Below, piece after piece: positions 34,657 through 43,146 of a stretch of 63,192 nt of DNA. The DNA lies in contig NZ_JAGGOZ010000086.1 in NCBI RefSeq assembly GCF_018614075.1, forward strand, positions 1 to 63,192, read 5' to 3'. The stretch's first letter is position 1. Every line of letters starts with the position of its first letter. The translations under genes and the position numbers were made by a program. This DNA is from Streptomyces sp. ISL-94 (GTDB taxonomy: Bacteria; Actinomycetota; Actinomycetes; Streptomycetales; Streptomycetaceae). The notes under the pieces are model-generated. The model worked only from the letters and a program-made list of their open reading frames with translations. It did not search any database and was not told where the DNA came from.

Positions 34657-36083
34657 CCACGACATCCCCGCCCGCGGCGAACGCCCGCTTCGCCGCCGCC
34701 CGGCAGGTGGCCGATGCCGTCCTGTTCGAGGGGTACGTGCTGTACCCCTACCGGGCCTCGGCGGCCAAGAACCGGCTGCGCTGGCAGTTCGGCGTACTGG
34801 TCCCGCCCGTGTGGGGCGCGGCGCACCACGAGCACTCCTTCCAGCGGACCGAGCTGGTCATGGAGCCCAGAGGGGCGGCGACCCTCGCCGTCGAGCTGCG
34901 CTTCCTGCACGCGCAGCGGCGTACGGTCGAAGAGGCCCGCGGGGACGGCTCCTTCGCGGCCGTGCCCGAGCTGCACCTGCCCGACCGGGTCCTGGTCCCC
35001 TGGGACGAGGGGACCGAGGAGCACGTGAAAATGACCGTCTCCGTGGCCGAGTTGGCGGCCGGAGAGGTCACCCTCGCGTTCGCCCGGCCGGCCCGGACGG
35101 AGACCGAGCCCGTCCTCGGCGCCGACGGCCGGGAGCGGGGCCGCCTCGTCCGCCGGACCGAACGGATCGACGGTGTGCTGCGGCTGCGCGCCGAGGAACT
35201 CGACGTCCCCTACCGGGCGTTCAAGCTCACGGCCGTCGTGGAGAACACCAGCTCCTGGACCCCGGAGGCGGACGGCGCCGACCGTGACGCGGCCCTGCCG
35301 CGGTCGCTGGTCGCCGCCCACCTGCTGCTGGGCCTCGACTCCGGCTCCTTCCTGTCGATGACCGACCCGCCCGAATGGGCCAGGGCCGCCATCGCGACCT
35401 GCGAGAACCGGCACACCTGGCCCGTGCTCGCCGGGGAGCCCGGATGCGCGGACGTGGTCCTCTCCTCTCCGATCATCCTCGAAGACCACGCCGCCATCGC
35501 CCCCGAGAGTGCCGGGGCCATGTACGACGCCACCGAGATCGACGAGATCCTCGCCCTGCGCACGGCCGCCCTCACCGACCGGGAGAAGCGCGAGGCACGC
35601 GGGACGGACGCCCGCGCCGCCGCCGTGATCGACCTGGCCGACTCCATGCCCCCCGAGGTGCTGGAACGCCTGCACGGCGCGGTCCGGGCCCTTCGGGAGA
35701 TCACCCACCCGGGCCCGCCGGACCGGCCGTCCGCGGCCCCCGGACTCCCCGGGGACGAGGCCGTGTTCAAGCCGGACACCCCCTGGTGGGACCCGGCGCA
35801 CGCGGACCCGGCCGACCCGGCCCGCGACCGGATCCTGATCGACGGCACGTCAGTGGGCGCGGGCAGCCGCGTCCTGCTGCGTCCGGGCCTGCGCCGCACC
35901 GACGCCCAGGACCTGTTCCTCCACGGCCGCACCGCACAGGTCGAGGGGGTCCTGCACGACGTCGACGGGGGAGTGCACCTCGCGGTCACCGTCGAGGGCG
36001 ACCCCGGGGCCGACATCCGCCGGGAGCAGGGCCGGTTCCTGTACTTCCAGCCCGATGAGGTCACCCCCCTGGAGGACGCGTGA
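34653..36083 (+). CDS. Large conserved protein of the hydrogenase operon, function unknown
   Basis: A 476-residue soluble protein, ATG 34653 overlapping the DUF6084 stop. Notable blocks: ARQVADAVLFEGYVLYPYRASAAKNRLRWQFGVLVPP near the N-terminus; a middle beta-rich region; FKLTAVVENTSSWT; SLVAAHLLLGLDSGSFLSMTDPPEWAR; ENRHTWPVLAGEPG; VVLSSPIILEDHAAIAPESAGAMYDATEIDEIL; and a C-terminal piece with GSRVLLRPGLRRTDAQDLFLHGRTAQVEGV. I recognise it only as a hydrogenase-neighbourhood protein. Length, conservation of the operon position and the coupled translation argue for a real role, perhaps as a chaperone or scaffold. Confidence 0.8.
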   Translation: MTTTSPPAANARFAAARQVADAVLFEGYVLYPYRASAAKNRLRWQFGVLVPPVWGAAHHEHSFQRTELVMEPRGAATLAVELRFLHAQRRTVEEARGDGSFAAVPELHLPDRVLVPWDEGTEEHVKMTVSVAELAAGEVTLAFARPARTETEPVLGADGRERGRLVRRTERIDGVLRLRAEELDVPYRAFKLTAVVENTSSWTPEADGADRDAALPRSLVAAHLLLGLDSGSFLSMTDPPEWARAAIATCENRHTWPVLAGEPGCADVVLSSPIILEDHAAIAPESAGAMYDATEIDEILALRTAALTDREKREARGTDARAAAVIDLADSMPPEVLERLHGAVRALREITHPGPPDRPSAAPGLPGDEAVFKPDTPWWDPAHADPADPARDRILIDGTSVGAGSRVLLRPGLRRTDAQDLFLHGRTAQVEGVLHDVDGGVHLAVTVEGDPGADIRREQGRFLYFQPDEVTPLEDA

Positions 36084-36652
36084 GGGCCCGGACCCTCGTG
36101 GCGGGCATCGGCAACGTCTTCCTCGGCGACGACGGCTTCGGCGTCGAGACCGTGCGCGCCCTGGGCGCTCACCCCGTGCCGGACGGGGTGGAGGTGGTGG
36201 ACTTCGGCGTGCGCGGGATCCACCTCGCCTACCAGCTGCTCGACGGCTACGACACGCTCGTCCTCGTCGACGCCACCGCCCGGGGCGGCGACCCGGGAAC
36301 GCTCTACCTCATCGACGCCGGTGCGGGCGCCGAGCCCGCGGACCCCCACGGGGCCGGGGATACCGCCGGGGCCGGGGAGAGCGCCGGGCCCGGCGGCGCC
36401 GTACTCGACGGGCACCACATGTCCCCCGACGCGGTCCTGGCCCTGCTGGGCACCCTGTGCGCCGGCACCGGCTCCACCCCGCCCCGGCGCACCCTGGTCG
36501 TGGGCTGCGAGCCCGCCTCCGTCGAGGAGGGCATCGGCCTGAGCCCGCCCGTGGCCGCGGCCGTACCGCACGCCGTACGCATGGTCCTGGACCTGCTCAC
36601 GCCCGGGACCCAAGCCCCGAGGCCGCCCCGCGAACTGAGGAGAACCCCATGA
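36080..36652 (+). CDS. [NiFe] hydrogenase maturation endopeptidase (HyaD/HupD family)
   Basis: A 190-residue protease that removes the C-terminal tail of HhyL after Ni insertion. N-terminal signature TLVAGIGNVFLGDDGFGVETVRAL (the acidic residue after GDDG is a Ni ligand in the family), then VEVVDFGVRGIHLAYQLLDGYDTLVLVDA, and HHMSPDAVLALLGTLC with the His ligand. RTLVVGCEPASVEEGIGLSPPV completes the fold. A Gly/Ala-rich loop around residues 75-108 is longer than usual. Start GTG 36080 overlaps the upstream stop by four bases. Confidence 0.93.
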   Translation: MRARTLVAGIGNVFLGDDGFGVETVRALGAHPVPDGVEVVDFGVRGIHLAYQLLDGYDTLVLVDATARGGDPGTLYLIDAGAGAEPADPHGAGDTAGAGESAGPGGAVLDGHHMSPDAVLALLGTLCAGTGSTPPRRTLVVGCEPASVEEGIGLSPPVAAAVPHAVRMVLDLLTPGTQAPRPPRELRRTP

Positions 36653-36753
36653 AGAAGGCCGTCATCGGCGGGGCGACCGCCGCCGCCCTGGCATGCGTAC
36701 TGATCCAGATCCTTCCCGACCTCAGGCGCTACCTGCGGATGGTCCGGATGTGA
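36649..36753 (+). CDS. 34-residue membrane peptide of the hydrogenase operon (DUF6893-like)
   Basis: ATG 36649 with GAGGAG seven bases upstream, overlapping the protease stop by four bases. The peptide is MKKAVIGGATAAALACVLIQ followed by ILPDLRRYLRMVRM: one hydrophobic helix, then a basic tail, so it is probably inserted with the tail in the cytoplasm. Very similar tiny proteins follow hydrogenase proteases in other Streptomyces (I believe DUF6893). Because HhySL has no membrane anchor, this peptide is a candidate tether. That role is inference. Confidence 0.72.
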   Translation: MKKAVIGGATAAALACVLIQILPDLRRYLRMVRM

Positions 36754-36760
36754 CGTGCAC

Positions 36761-36796
36761 GCCCGCCCCGGCGCCCGAATGGCGTACGGGGCGGGC
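36761..36796 (+). terminator. Hairpin between the hydrogenase structural unit and hypA
   Basis: GCCCGCCCCG (36761-36770) pairs with CGGGGCGGGC (36787-36796) around a 16-base loop, eight bases after the membrane-peptide stop. It probably ends or attenuates the structural operon, implying that hypABFCDE has its own promoter in 36797-36867. Confidence 0.65.
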
Positions 36797-36867
36797 GGGG
36801 TGTCGGCGCGCCCGCCCGCGGCGCCTCGGTCCCGCCGGTGTAATGAGCTCCGGCAGGACGGAGTCCG

Positions 36868-37263
36868 ATGCACGAGATGTCGATCGCCATGGCCGTCGTG
36901 GGCCAGGTGGAAGAGGCGGCGCGGGCCGGCGGGGCGCGGGCCGTGAGCTCCGTACGGCTCGAGGTCGGAGAGCTGGCGGGCGTGGTCCCCGACTCCCTCG
37001 CCTTCTGCTTCGAACTGGCCTGTGCCGGAACGCTCCTCGAGGGCGCCGAGCTCACCACCGAATCCGTCACCGCCCGCGCGCGCTGCGGCTCCTGCACGGG
37101 CGAATGGACCGTCGGAATGCCCCCTGACCTGTGCTGCCCCGGATGCGGCAAGGCCACCGCGGTGGAACTGCTCGCGGGCCGCGAGCTGCGGATCCTCAGC
37201 GTCCGCTGGGAGGACGGCCCCGCCCACCGCCCCGTACGCGAACCGATCCCCGAGGAGGCCTGA
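36868..37263 (+). CDS. hypA: Hydrogenase nickel incorporation protein HypA
   Basis: A 131-residue nickel metallochaperone. It begins MHEMSIA, where His2 and Glu3 contribute to nickel binding. The zinc site is C73-G-S-C76 and C90-P-G-C93. It delivers Ni with HypB to HhyL. It is the first gene of the maturation unit, which follows a hairpin, and is spaced three bases from hypB. Confidence 0.95.
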   Translation: MHEMSIAMAVVGQVEEAARAGGARAVSSVRLEVGELAGVVPDSLAFCFELACAGTLLEGAELTTESVTARARCGSCTGEWTVGMPPDLCCPGCGKATAVELLAGRELRILSVRWEDGPAHRPVREPIPEEA

Positions 37264-37266
37264 ACC

Positions 37267-38043
37267 ATGTGCCGAGTGGTCGACCTGCAGCAGGCGGTGC
37301 TCGCCAAGAACGAGGAGGCGGCGCAGGTGCTGCGCGCCGAACTCGCCGCCCGCGGAACCACTGTCGTCAACCTGCTCTCCAGTCCGGGCAGCGGGAAGAC
37401 GGCACTTCTGGAACGGGAGCTGCTGCTCGCCCGGCAGCAGGGAGTGGCCGTCGCCGCGCTGACCGCCGACCTGGCCACCGAGAACGACGCGGTGCGGCTG
37501 GCGCGTTCGGGCGTCCCGGTCAAGCAGGTGCTCACCGACGGGCTCTGCCACCTGGAGGCCGGAATGCTGGGCCGCCACCTCGACGGCTGGCTGCCCGCCG
37601 ACACCCGGCTGCTGTTCGTGGAGAACGTCGGCAATCTCGTCTGCCCGGCCTCGTACGACCTGGGGGAGTCCCTGCGCGTCGTGCTGGCCTCGGTGACGGA
37701 GGGCGAGGACAAACCGCTGAAGTACCCGACGGCCTTCGGACTGGCGCACCTGGTGGTGGTGACCAAGACGGACATCGCGCATGCCGTGGAGTTCGACGAG
37801 GCCGCCTTCCGCGCCCACGTCCAACAGGTCAATCCCGGGGTGGAGGTGGTGCTGACCTCGGCGCGCGCGGGCGGGGGCGTGGGAGCACTGCTGAACCGGG
37901 CGCTGGCCGTCGGCGCGGGCGGTGCGGTGCACTCGCCCGTCATGGCCCAACAGCCCCACCCGCACGCCCACCCTCACCACGAGGGCCCTTCACACGTGCA
38001 TCCGCATCCGCACCAGGACCCCGCCGTGGCACAGGCCCGGTGA
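37267..38043 (+). CDS. hypB: Hydrogenase nickel incorporation GTPase HypB with a C-terminal His tail
   Basis: A 258-residue G3E GTPase. Walker A is NLLSSPGSGKTALLERE, with TADLATENDAVRL, LLFVENVGNLVCPASYDLGE (metal-site Cys) and VVVTKTDIA (NKxD equivalent). HypB proteins normally carry their His-rich nickel-storage stretch at the N-terminus. Here the N-terminus is bare (MCRVVDLQQAV) and a His-rich stretch sits at the C-terminus (QQPHPHAHPHHEGPSHVH, then PHPH). The stop overlaps hypF by one base (TGATG). Confidence 0.95.
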   Translation: MCRVVDLQQAVLAKNEEAAQVLRAELAARGTTVVNLLSSPGSGKTALLERELLLARQQGVAVAALTADLATENDAVRLARSGVPVKQVLTDGLCHLEAGMLGRHLDGWLPADTRLLFVENVGNLVCPASYDLGESLRVVLASVTEGEDKPLKYPTAFGLAHLVVVTKTDIAHAVEFDEAAFRAHVQQVNPGVEVVLTSARAGGGVGALLNRALAVGAGGAVHSPVMAQQPHPHAHPHHEGPSHVHPHPHQDPAVAQAR

Positions 38044-40445
38044 TGGAGGCAGTCCAGCGCCGCCGGATCCTCGTCCGCGGGGTGGTGCAGGGCGTCGGCT
38101 TCCGCCCGTACGTGTACACCCGCGCGACCGGGCTCGGCCTCGCCGGGCACGTCACCAACACCCCCGAGGGCGTCGTCGCCGAGGTCGAAGGCGCGCCCGC
38201 CGCCGTATCCGCCTTCTGCGAGCGGCTCGCCGCGGAGGCCCCGCCGCTCGCCGTCGTGGACGCCGTCGACCACTGCGAGGTCCCGGTCGCGGGCGGTGCG
38301 GGCTTCACCATCGTCGCCTCCCGCTCCGGCGGGCCCGCGCGCACACTCGTCTCCCCGGACGTGGCCACCTGCGCCGACTGCCTCGCCGAGCTGGCGGACC
38401 CGGCCGACCGGCGCCACCGGCACCCCTTCATCACCTGCACCCACTGCGGGCCCCGCTTCACCATCGTCACCGGGCTGCCGTACGACCGGGCCCACACCAC
38501 CATGGCCCGGTTCCCGATGTGCTCCGACTGCGCCCGGGAGTACGCCGACCCGGCCGACCGGCGGTTCCACGCCCAGCCGGTGGCCTGCCCGGCCTGCGGG
38601 CCCCGGCTGCGACTCCTCGCCGGGGCTCCGCCGCGGGAGGTGGCGGGCGCCGACCCGGTGGCGCAGGCCCGCCGGCTGCTGGCCGAGGGGGCGATCCTCG
38701 CGGTCAAGGGCCTCGGCGGCTACCACCTGGCATGCGACGCCACCCGGCCGGCGGCCGTGGCCGAGCTGCGGCGCCGCAAGGCCCGCGGGGACAAGCCGTT
38801 CGCCCTGATGGTCCGCTCCCTGACCGACATCGAACCCCTGGTACACCTCGACCCGGTCGCACGGGCCCTGCTCACCGGTCCGGCCCGGCCCATCGTGCTG
38901 CTGCGCCGGCGCCCGGAGCCGGCTGCCGCGACGGCCGCGGCCATCGCGGACGGGGTCGCCCCGCGCTGTCCGGACCTCGGTGTGATGCTCCCGTACACGC
39001 CCGTCCACCACCTGCTGCTCGGACTCCCCGGCGACCCGCCCGGCCCCCGCCTGCTCGTGATGACCAGCGGCAACCTGTCCGGCGAGCCCATCGTCACCGA
39101 CGACGCCGAGGCCCTGGAGCGCCTCGGCCGGCTCGCCGACGCCTGGCTCACGCACGACCGCCCCATCCACGTTCCGTGCGACGACTCCGTGGTGCGCGTC
39201 TGCGACGGCGAACCGCTGACCGTACGCCGCTCGCGCGGCCACGCCCCGCTGCCCCTGACGCTGCCGCTGCCCGTACCGGCGACGCTCGCCGTCGGGGGAG
39301 ACCTCAAGAACGCCTTCTGCCTGGGCGAGGGCCGCAAGGCCTGGCTGTCCGCGCACATCGGCGACATGGACGATTTGGCCACCCAGGAGGTCTTCGAACG
39401 CGCCGAGCGGCAGTTGGAGTCGATCACCGGCGTGACGCCGGGACTGCTCGCCGCCGACCGGCACCCCCGCTACCGCTCCGCGCAGTGGGCCGGGCGGCAG
39501 GCGGGCGCGCGCCCGCTGGTCCGCGTCCAGCACCACCACGCGCACATCGCGTCGGCGATGGCAGAACACGGACTGGACGGAACCCACCGGGTGATCGGGA
39601 TCGCCTTCGACGGCACCGGCTACGGCGACGACGGGGCGGTGTGGGGCGGTGAGACCCTGCTCGCCGACTACACCGGGTACACCCGCTTCGCGCACCTCGC
39701 GTACGTGCCCCTCCCGGGCGGCGACGCCGCCGTGCGGCGCCCCTACCGCATGGCGCTGGCGCACCTGTGGGCGGCGGGCATCGACTGGACCCCGGACCTG
39801 CCGCCCGTGGCGGCCTGCCCGGACGACGAACTGCGGGTGCTGCGCCGCCAGTTGGAACGGAATCTGAACTGCGCGCCCACGTCCAGCATGGGACGCCTCT
39901 TCGATGCCGTGTCCTCCCTGGCCGGCGTCTGCCACCACGCCGGATACGAGGCCCAGGCCGCCGTCGAACTGGAGGCGGCCGCCCTCGCAGGGACCGACGG
40001 GGTCCCGGATCCGGCGTACCGGTTCGCCGTGCGCCACCCGGAGCCCGGCACCGGCGATCCGGTCACCGCCGACCCGGCCCCCCTGCTGGCCGCCGTGGTG
40101 GCCGATGTACGCGCGGGCGCCGCGCCGCCGCTGATCGCCGCCCGGTTCCACGCCGCGGTCGCCGCCCTCGTCGGCGCACTCTGCGTCTCGGCGCGCGAAC
40201 GGCACGGGCTCGACACCGTGGCGCTGACCGGCGGAGTCCTCGCCAACACCCTGCTCTCGTCGGCCTGTTCGCGGCTGCTGCGAGAGGACGGCTTCACCGT
40301 ACTGCGCCACCACCGGGTCCCCCCGAACGACGGGGGACTGGCACTCGGCCAGCTCATGGTGGCGGCTGCGGCTGCGGCCCCTGCCACGGAAAACCCACAG
40401 CAAGGAGACGCCCATGTGCCTGGCGGTACCCGGCAGAGTGATTGA
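38043..40445 (+). CDS. hypF: Carbamoyltransferase HypF
   Basis: An 800-residue protein that uses carbamoyl phosphate to provide the CN ligands, handing them to HypE. Domain order: acylphosphatase (VRGVVQGVGFRPYVYTRA), two zinc fingers (CADCLAEL with CTHCGPRF; CSDCAREY with CPACGPRL), YrdC-like (ILAVKGLGGYHLACDA, RRRKARGDKPFALMVR, MTSGNLSGEPIV), and a Kae1-like C-domain (VQHHHAHIASAMAEHGL, GIAFDGTGYGDDGAVWGGE, SSMGRLFDAVSSLAG, ALTGGVLANTLL). All parts are present. The last 32 bases overlap the hypC start. Confidence 0.97.
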   Translation: MEAVQRRRILVRGVVQGVGFRPYVYTRATGLGLAGHVTNTPEGVVAEVEGAPAAVSAFCERLAAEAPPLAVVDAVDHCEVPVAGGAGFTIVASRSGGPARTLVSPDVATCADCLAELADPADRRHRHPFITCTHCGPRFTIVTGLPYDRAHTTMARFPMCSDCAREYADPADRRFHAQPVACPACGPRLRLLAGAPPREVAGADPVAQARRLLAEGAILAVKGLGGYHLACDATRPAAVAELRRRKARGDKPFALMVRSLTDIEPLVHLDPVARALLTGPARPIVLLRRRPEPAAATAAAIADGVAPRCPDLGVMLPYTPVHHLLLGLPGDPPGPRLLVMTSGNLSGEPIVTDDAEALERLGRLADAWLTHDRPIHVPCDDSVVRVCDGEPLTVRRSRGHAPLPLTLPLPVPATLAVGGDLKNAFCLGEGRKAWLSAHIGDMDDLATQEVFERAERQLESITGVTPGLLAADRHPRYRSAQWAGRQAGARPLVRVQHHHAHIASAMAEHGLDGTHRVIGIAFDGTGYGDDGAVWGGETLLADYTGYTRFAHLAYVPLPGGDAAVRRPYRMALAHLWAAGIDWTPDLPPVAACPDDELRVLRRQLERNLNCAPTSSMGRLFDAVSSLAGVCHHAGYEAQAAVELEAAALAGTDGVPDPAYRFAVRHPEPGTGDPVTADPAPLLAAVVADVRAGAAPPLIAARFHAAVAALVGALCVSARERHGLDTVALTGGVLANTLLSSACSRLLREDGFTVLRHHRVPPNDGGLALGQLMVAAAAAAPATENPQQGDAHVPGGTRQSD

Positions 40446-40746
40446 CATCGGGGAGCAGGACGGCACCCGCATGGCCACGGTCGACTTCGGCGGCGTGGTC
40501 AAGGAGGTGTGCCTGGAATACCTGCCGGACCTCCAGGTCGGTGAGTACGCCATCGTCCACGTCGGGTTCGCCCTGCAGCGCCTGGACGAGGAGTCTGCCC
40601 GGAAGACCCTCGAACTCTTCGCCGAACTCGGCATGCTCCAGGAGGAGTTCGGCGACCCCTGGGAGACCGCCGCCGAGGCGGGCGGCGCCCCCTGGCCCTT
40701 CACCGACGACCCGGAAGACGTCCCGCAGGAGGCGGCGCAGCAGTGA
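40414..40746 (+). CDS. hypC: Hydrogenase assembly chaperone HypC
   Basis: A 110-residue protein beginning MCLAVPGRVIDI. The Cys after Met binds the Fe(CN)2CO unit with HypD and carries it to the large subunit. The C-terminal about 30 residues (FGDPWETAAEAGGAPWPF onward) extend beyond the usual 80-90-residue HypC. Its start lies within hypF, 32 bases before the hypF stop, with AGGAG eight bases upstream (CAAGGAGACGCCC). It overlaps hypD by four bases. Confidence 0.96.
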   Translation: MCLAVPGRVIDIGEQDGTRMATVDFGGVVKEVCLEYLPDLQVGEYAIVHVGFALQRLDEESARKTLELFAELGMLQEEFGDPWETAAEAGGAPWPFTDDPEDVPQEAAQQ

Positions 40747-41876
40747 AGTACATCGAGGAGTTCCAGGACCCGGCCCTCGCCCGCCGGCTGCTCGACGACA
40801 TCCACGCCACCGTGACCCGGCCCTGGGCGCTGATGGAGGTCTGCGGGGGCCAGACCCATACCATCATCCGTCACGGCATCGACCAACTGCTGCCCGAACA
40901 AGTCGAGTTGATCCACGGACCCGGGTGCCCGGTGTGCGTGACCCCGCTGGAGGTCATCGACAAGGCCCTGGAGATCGCCTCCCGCCCCGGTGTTGTCTTC
41001 TGCTCCTTCGGCGACATGCTCCGCGTCCCCGGGACCGGCCGCGACCTCTTCCAGGTGCGCAGCGAGGGCGGTGACGTACGGGTCGTCTACTCCCCGCTCG
41101 ACGCCCTGCGGATCGCCCGGCAGAACCCGGACCGCGAGGTGGTGTTCTTCGGCATCGGCTTCGAAACCACGGCGCCGCCCAATGCGATGACGGTCCATCA
41201 GGCGAAGCGGCTAGGCATTGCGAACTTCAGCCTGCTCGTATCCCACGTCCGGGTCCCCCCGGCGATCGAGGCGATCATGACCTCCCCGAGCTGCCGCGTC
41301 CAGGCCTTCCTGGCCGCCGGGCACGTGTGCAGTGTGATGGGCACGGCCGAGTACCCGGAGCTGGCCGCCCGCCACCGCGTCCCGATCGTGGTGACCGGCT
41401 TCGAGCCGCTGGACATCCTGGAAGGTGTACGCCGGGCCGTACACCAGCTGGAGCGGGGAGAGCACACCGTCGACAACGCCTACGCGCGCGCCGTCCGTTC
41501 CGAGGGGAACCCGGCCGCCCTCGCCATGCTGGAGGACGTCTTCGAGGTCACCGACCGCGCCTGGCGCGGAATCGGAGTGATCCCGGACAGCGGGTGGCGG
41601 CTGTCCGACCGCTACCGGGAATTCGACGCCGAGCACCGCTTCTCGGTGTCCGGCATCACCACGCGGGAGCCGGCCGAGTGCCGCAGCGGCGAGGTGCTCC
41701 AAGGCCTCATCAAGCCGCACGAGTGCGAGGCCTTCGGTACCACCTGCACCCCGCGCACCCCGCTCGGCGCCACCATGGTCTCCAGCGAGGGCGCGTGCGC
41801 CGCGTACTACCTCTACCGGCGCCTGGACATCCCCACCGCCACGAAGGCCCCGCTGGAGGCGAGCCCCGTTGTCTGA
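40743..41876 (+). CDS. hypD: Hydrogenase iron-ligand assembly protein HypD
   Basis: A 377-residue [4Fe-4S] scaffold on which Fe(CN)2CO is built. It shows LMEVCGGQTHTIIRHGIDQLLP, the redox-active GPGCPVCVTP, FFGIGFETTAPPNA, and C-terminal Fe-S ligands in ECRSGEVLQGLIKPHECEAFGTTCTPRTPLGATMVSSEGACAAYY. Start GTG 40743 overlaps the hypC stop; its own end overlaps hypE by eight bases. Confidence 0.97.
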   Translation: MKYIEEFQDPALARRLLDDIHATVTRPWALMEVCGGQTHTIIRHGIDQLLPEQVELIHGPGCPVCVTPLEVIDKALEIASRPGVVFCSFGDMLRVPGTGRDLFQVRSEGGDVRVVYSPLDALRIARQNPDREVVFFGIGFETTAPPNAMTVHQAKRLGIANFSLLVSHVRVPPAIEAIMTSPSCRVQAFLAAGHVCSVMGTAEYPELAARHRVPIVVTGFEPLDILEGVRRAVHQLERGEHTVDNAYARAVRSEGNPAALAMLEDVFEVTDRAWRGIGVIPDSGWRLSDRYREFDAEHRFSVSGITTREPAECRSGEVLQGLIKPHECEAFGTTCTPRTPLGATMVSSEGACAAYYLYRRLDIPTATKAPLEASPVV

Positions 41877-42966
41877 GACCGCACTGGACGCCGCAACCGC
41901 CCCGGACTCCGAGTCCGTACTGGACGTCACCGGATGGACCTGCCCGGCCCCGCTGCGCGACCGGCCCCGCGTGGTGATGGGCCACGGGGGCGGCGGCGCG
42001 CTCTCCGCCGAGCTCGTGCAGCACCTCTTCGCCCCCGCCTTCGGCGGGGAGGTGCTCGCCCAGCTCGGCGACGCGGCCGCGGTCACCCTCGGCGGGGCCC
42101 GCCTGGCCTTCTCCACCGACTCGTACGTGGTGCGGCCGCTGTTCTTCCCCGGCGGCAGCATCGGAGACCTCGCGGTCAACGGCACCGTCAACGACCTGGC
42201 CATGAGCGGAGCCCGGGCCGCCTACCTCTCCTGCGGATTCATCCTGGAGGAAGGCGTCGAGATCTCCGTGGTGGCCAGGGTCGCCGAAGCGCTCGGCGCG
42301 GCCGCGCGCGCCGCCGGCGTCGAGGTGGCGACCGGCGACACCAAGGTCGTGGAATCCGGCCACGGCGACGGCATCTACCTCAACACCGCCGGCATCGGGC
42401 TGATCCCCGACGGGGTGGACCTGCGCCCGCAGCGCGTCGTACCCGGCGATGTCGTCATCGTCAGCGGCGAGATCGGGCTGCACGGCGTGGCCATCATGAG
42501 CGTCCGCGAGGGCCTCGGCTTCGGCGTGGAGATCGAGAGCGACTGCGCGCCGCTCGGCGGGCTCGTGCAGGCGATGCTCGCGGTCACCCCAGACCTGCAC
42601 GTCCTGCGTGATCCCACCCGCGGGGGCCTGGCCGCCGCCCTGAACGAGATCGCGGCCGCCTCCGGCACCGGGGTCGTGCTCCAGGAGAGCCGGGTGCCGG
42701 TCCCCGACGCCGTGGCCAATGCCTGCGCGATCCTCGGCCTCGATCCCTTCTACGTGGCCAACGAGGGCAAGCTGGTGGCGTTCGTACCCCGCGAACACGC
42801 CGAAGCGGTACTCGACGCGATGCACGCCCACCCGCTCGGCCGCCGCGCCGCGGTGATCGGCGAGGCGGTCGAGGCCCATCCCGGCCTGGTCGTGGCCCGC
42901 ACCGGCCTCGGCGGCACCCGCGTGGTCGACCTGCCGCTCGGGGAGCAGCTGCCCAGGATCTGCTGA
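41869..42966 (+). CDS. hypE: Carbamoyl-dehydratase HypE
   Basis: A 365-residue ATP-dependent enzyme of the PurM fold that converts the carbamoyl group received from HypF to thiocyanate. It begins with TTG 41869 inside hypD. It has VVMGHGGGGALSAELV, FSTDSYVVRPLFFPGGSIGDLAVNGTVNDLAMSGA, VATGDTKVVE, LRDPTRGGLAAALNEIA, and ends PRIC, the conserved C-terminal Cys that carries the CN group. It is the last gene of the locus, followed by a bidirectional hairpin terminator. Confidence 0.97.
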   Translation: MSETALDAATAPDSESVLDVTGWTCPAPLRDRPRVVMGHGGGGALSAELVQHLFAPAFGGEVLAQLGDAAAVTLGGARLAFSTDSYVVRPLFFPGGSIGDLAVNGTVNDLAMSGARAAYLSCGFILEEGVEISVVARVAEALGAAARAAGVEVATGDTKVVESGHGDGIYLNTAGIGLIPDGVDLRPQRVVPGDVVIVSGEIGLHGVAIMSVREGLGFGVEIESDCAPLGGLVQAMLAVTPDLHVLRDPTRGGLAAALNEIAAASGTGVVLQESRVPVPDAVANACAILGLDPFYVANEGKLVAFVPREHAEAVLDAMHAHPLGRRAAVIGEAVEAHPGLVVARTGLGGTRVVDLPLGEQLPRIC

Positions 42967-43078
42967 CGCCGCACGCGTATGGGCGGTGTCCCTTTCGGGC
43001 CCCCTGGCCCGCCTGCTTGGGGTGCGGCGGCCCGCGGACAGCGGCGGTGCGGAGCCCGGCGGGAAGGGAGGGGTTAGC

Positions 43079-43108
43079 GGCCGTGGGGCCCGGCCGGGCC
43101 CCACGGCC
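43079..43108. terminator. Bidirectional terminator between hypE and the Fet4-like gene
   Basis: GGCCGTGGGGCCC (43079-43091) and GGGCCCCACGGCC (43096-43108) form a perfect 13-bp stem with a 4-base loop between convergent genes. Confidence 0.88.
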
Positions 43109-43146
43109 ATCGCCGTCCACATGTGGCCCCCGTTTCCGGGGCGGCG

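Noticed and set aside
37131..38042. Upstream extension of the hypF frame by about 300 codons
   Set aside because: It overlaps hypB in another frame and has no acylphosphatase homology. The HypF domain order begins at the ATG at 38043.
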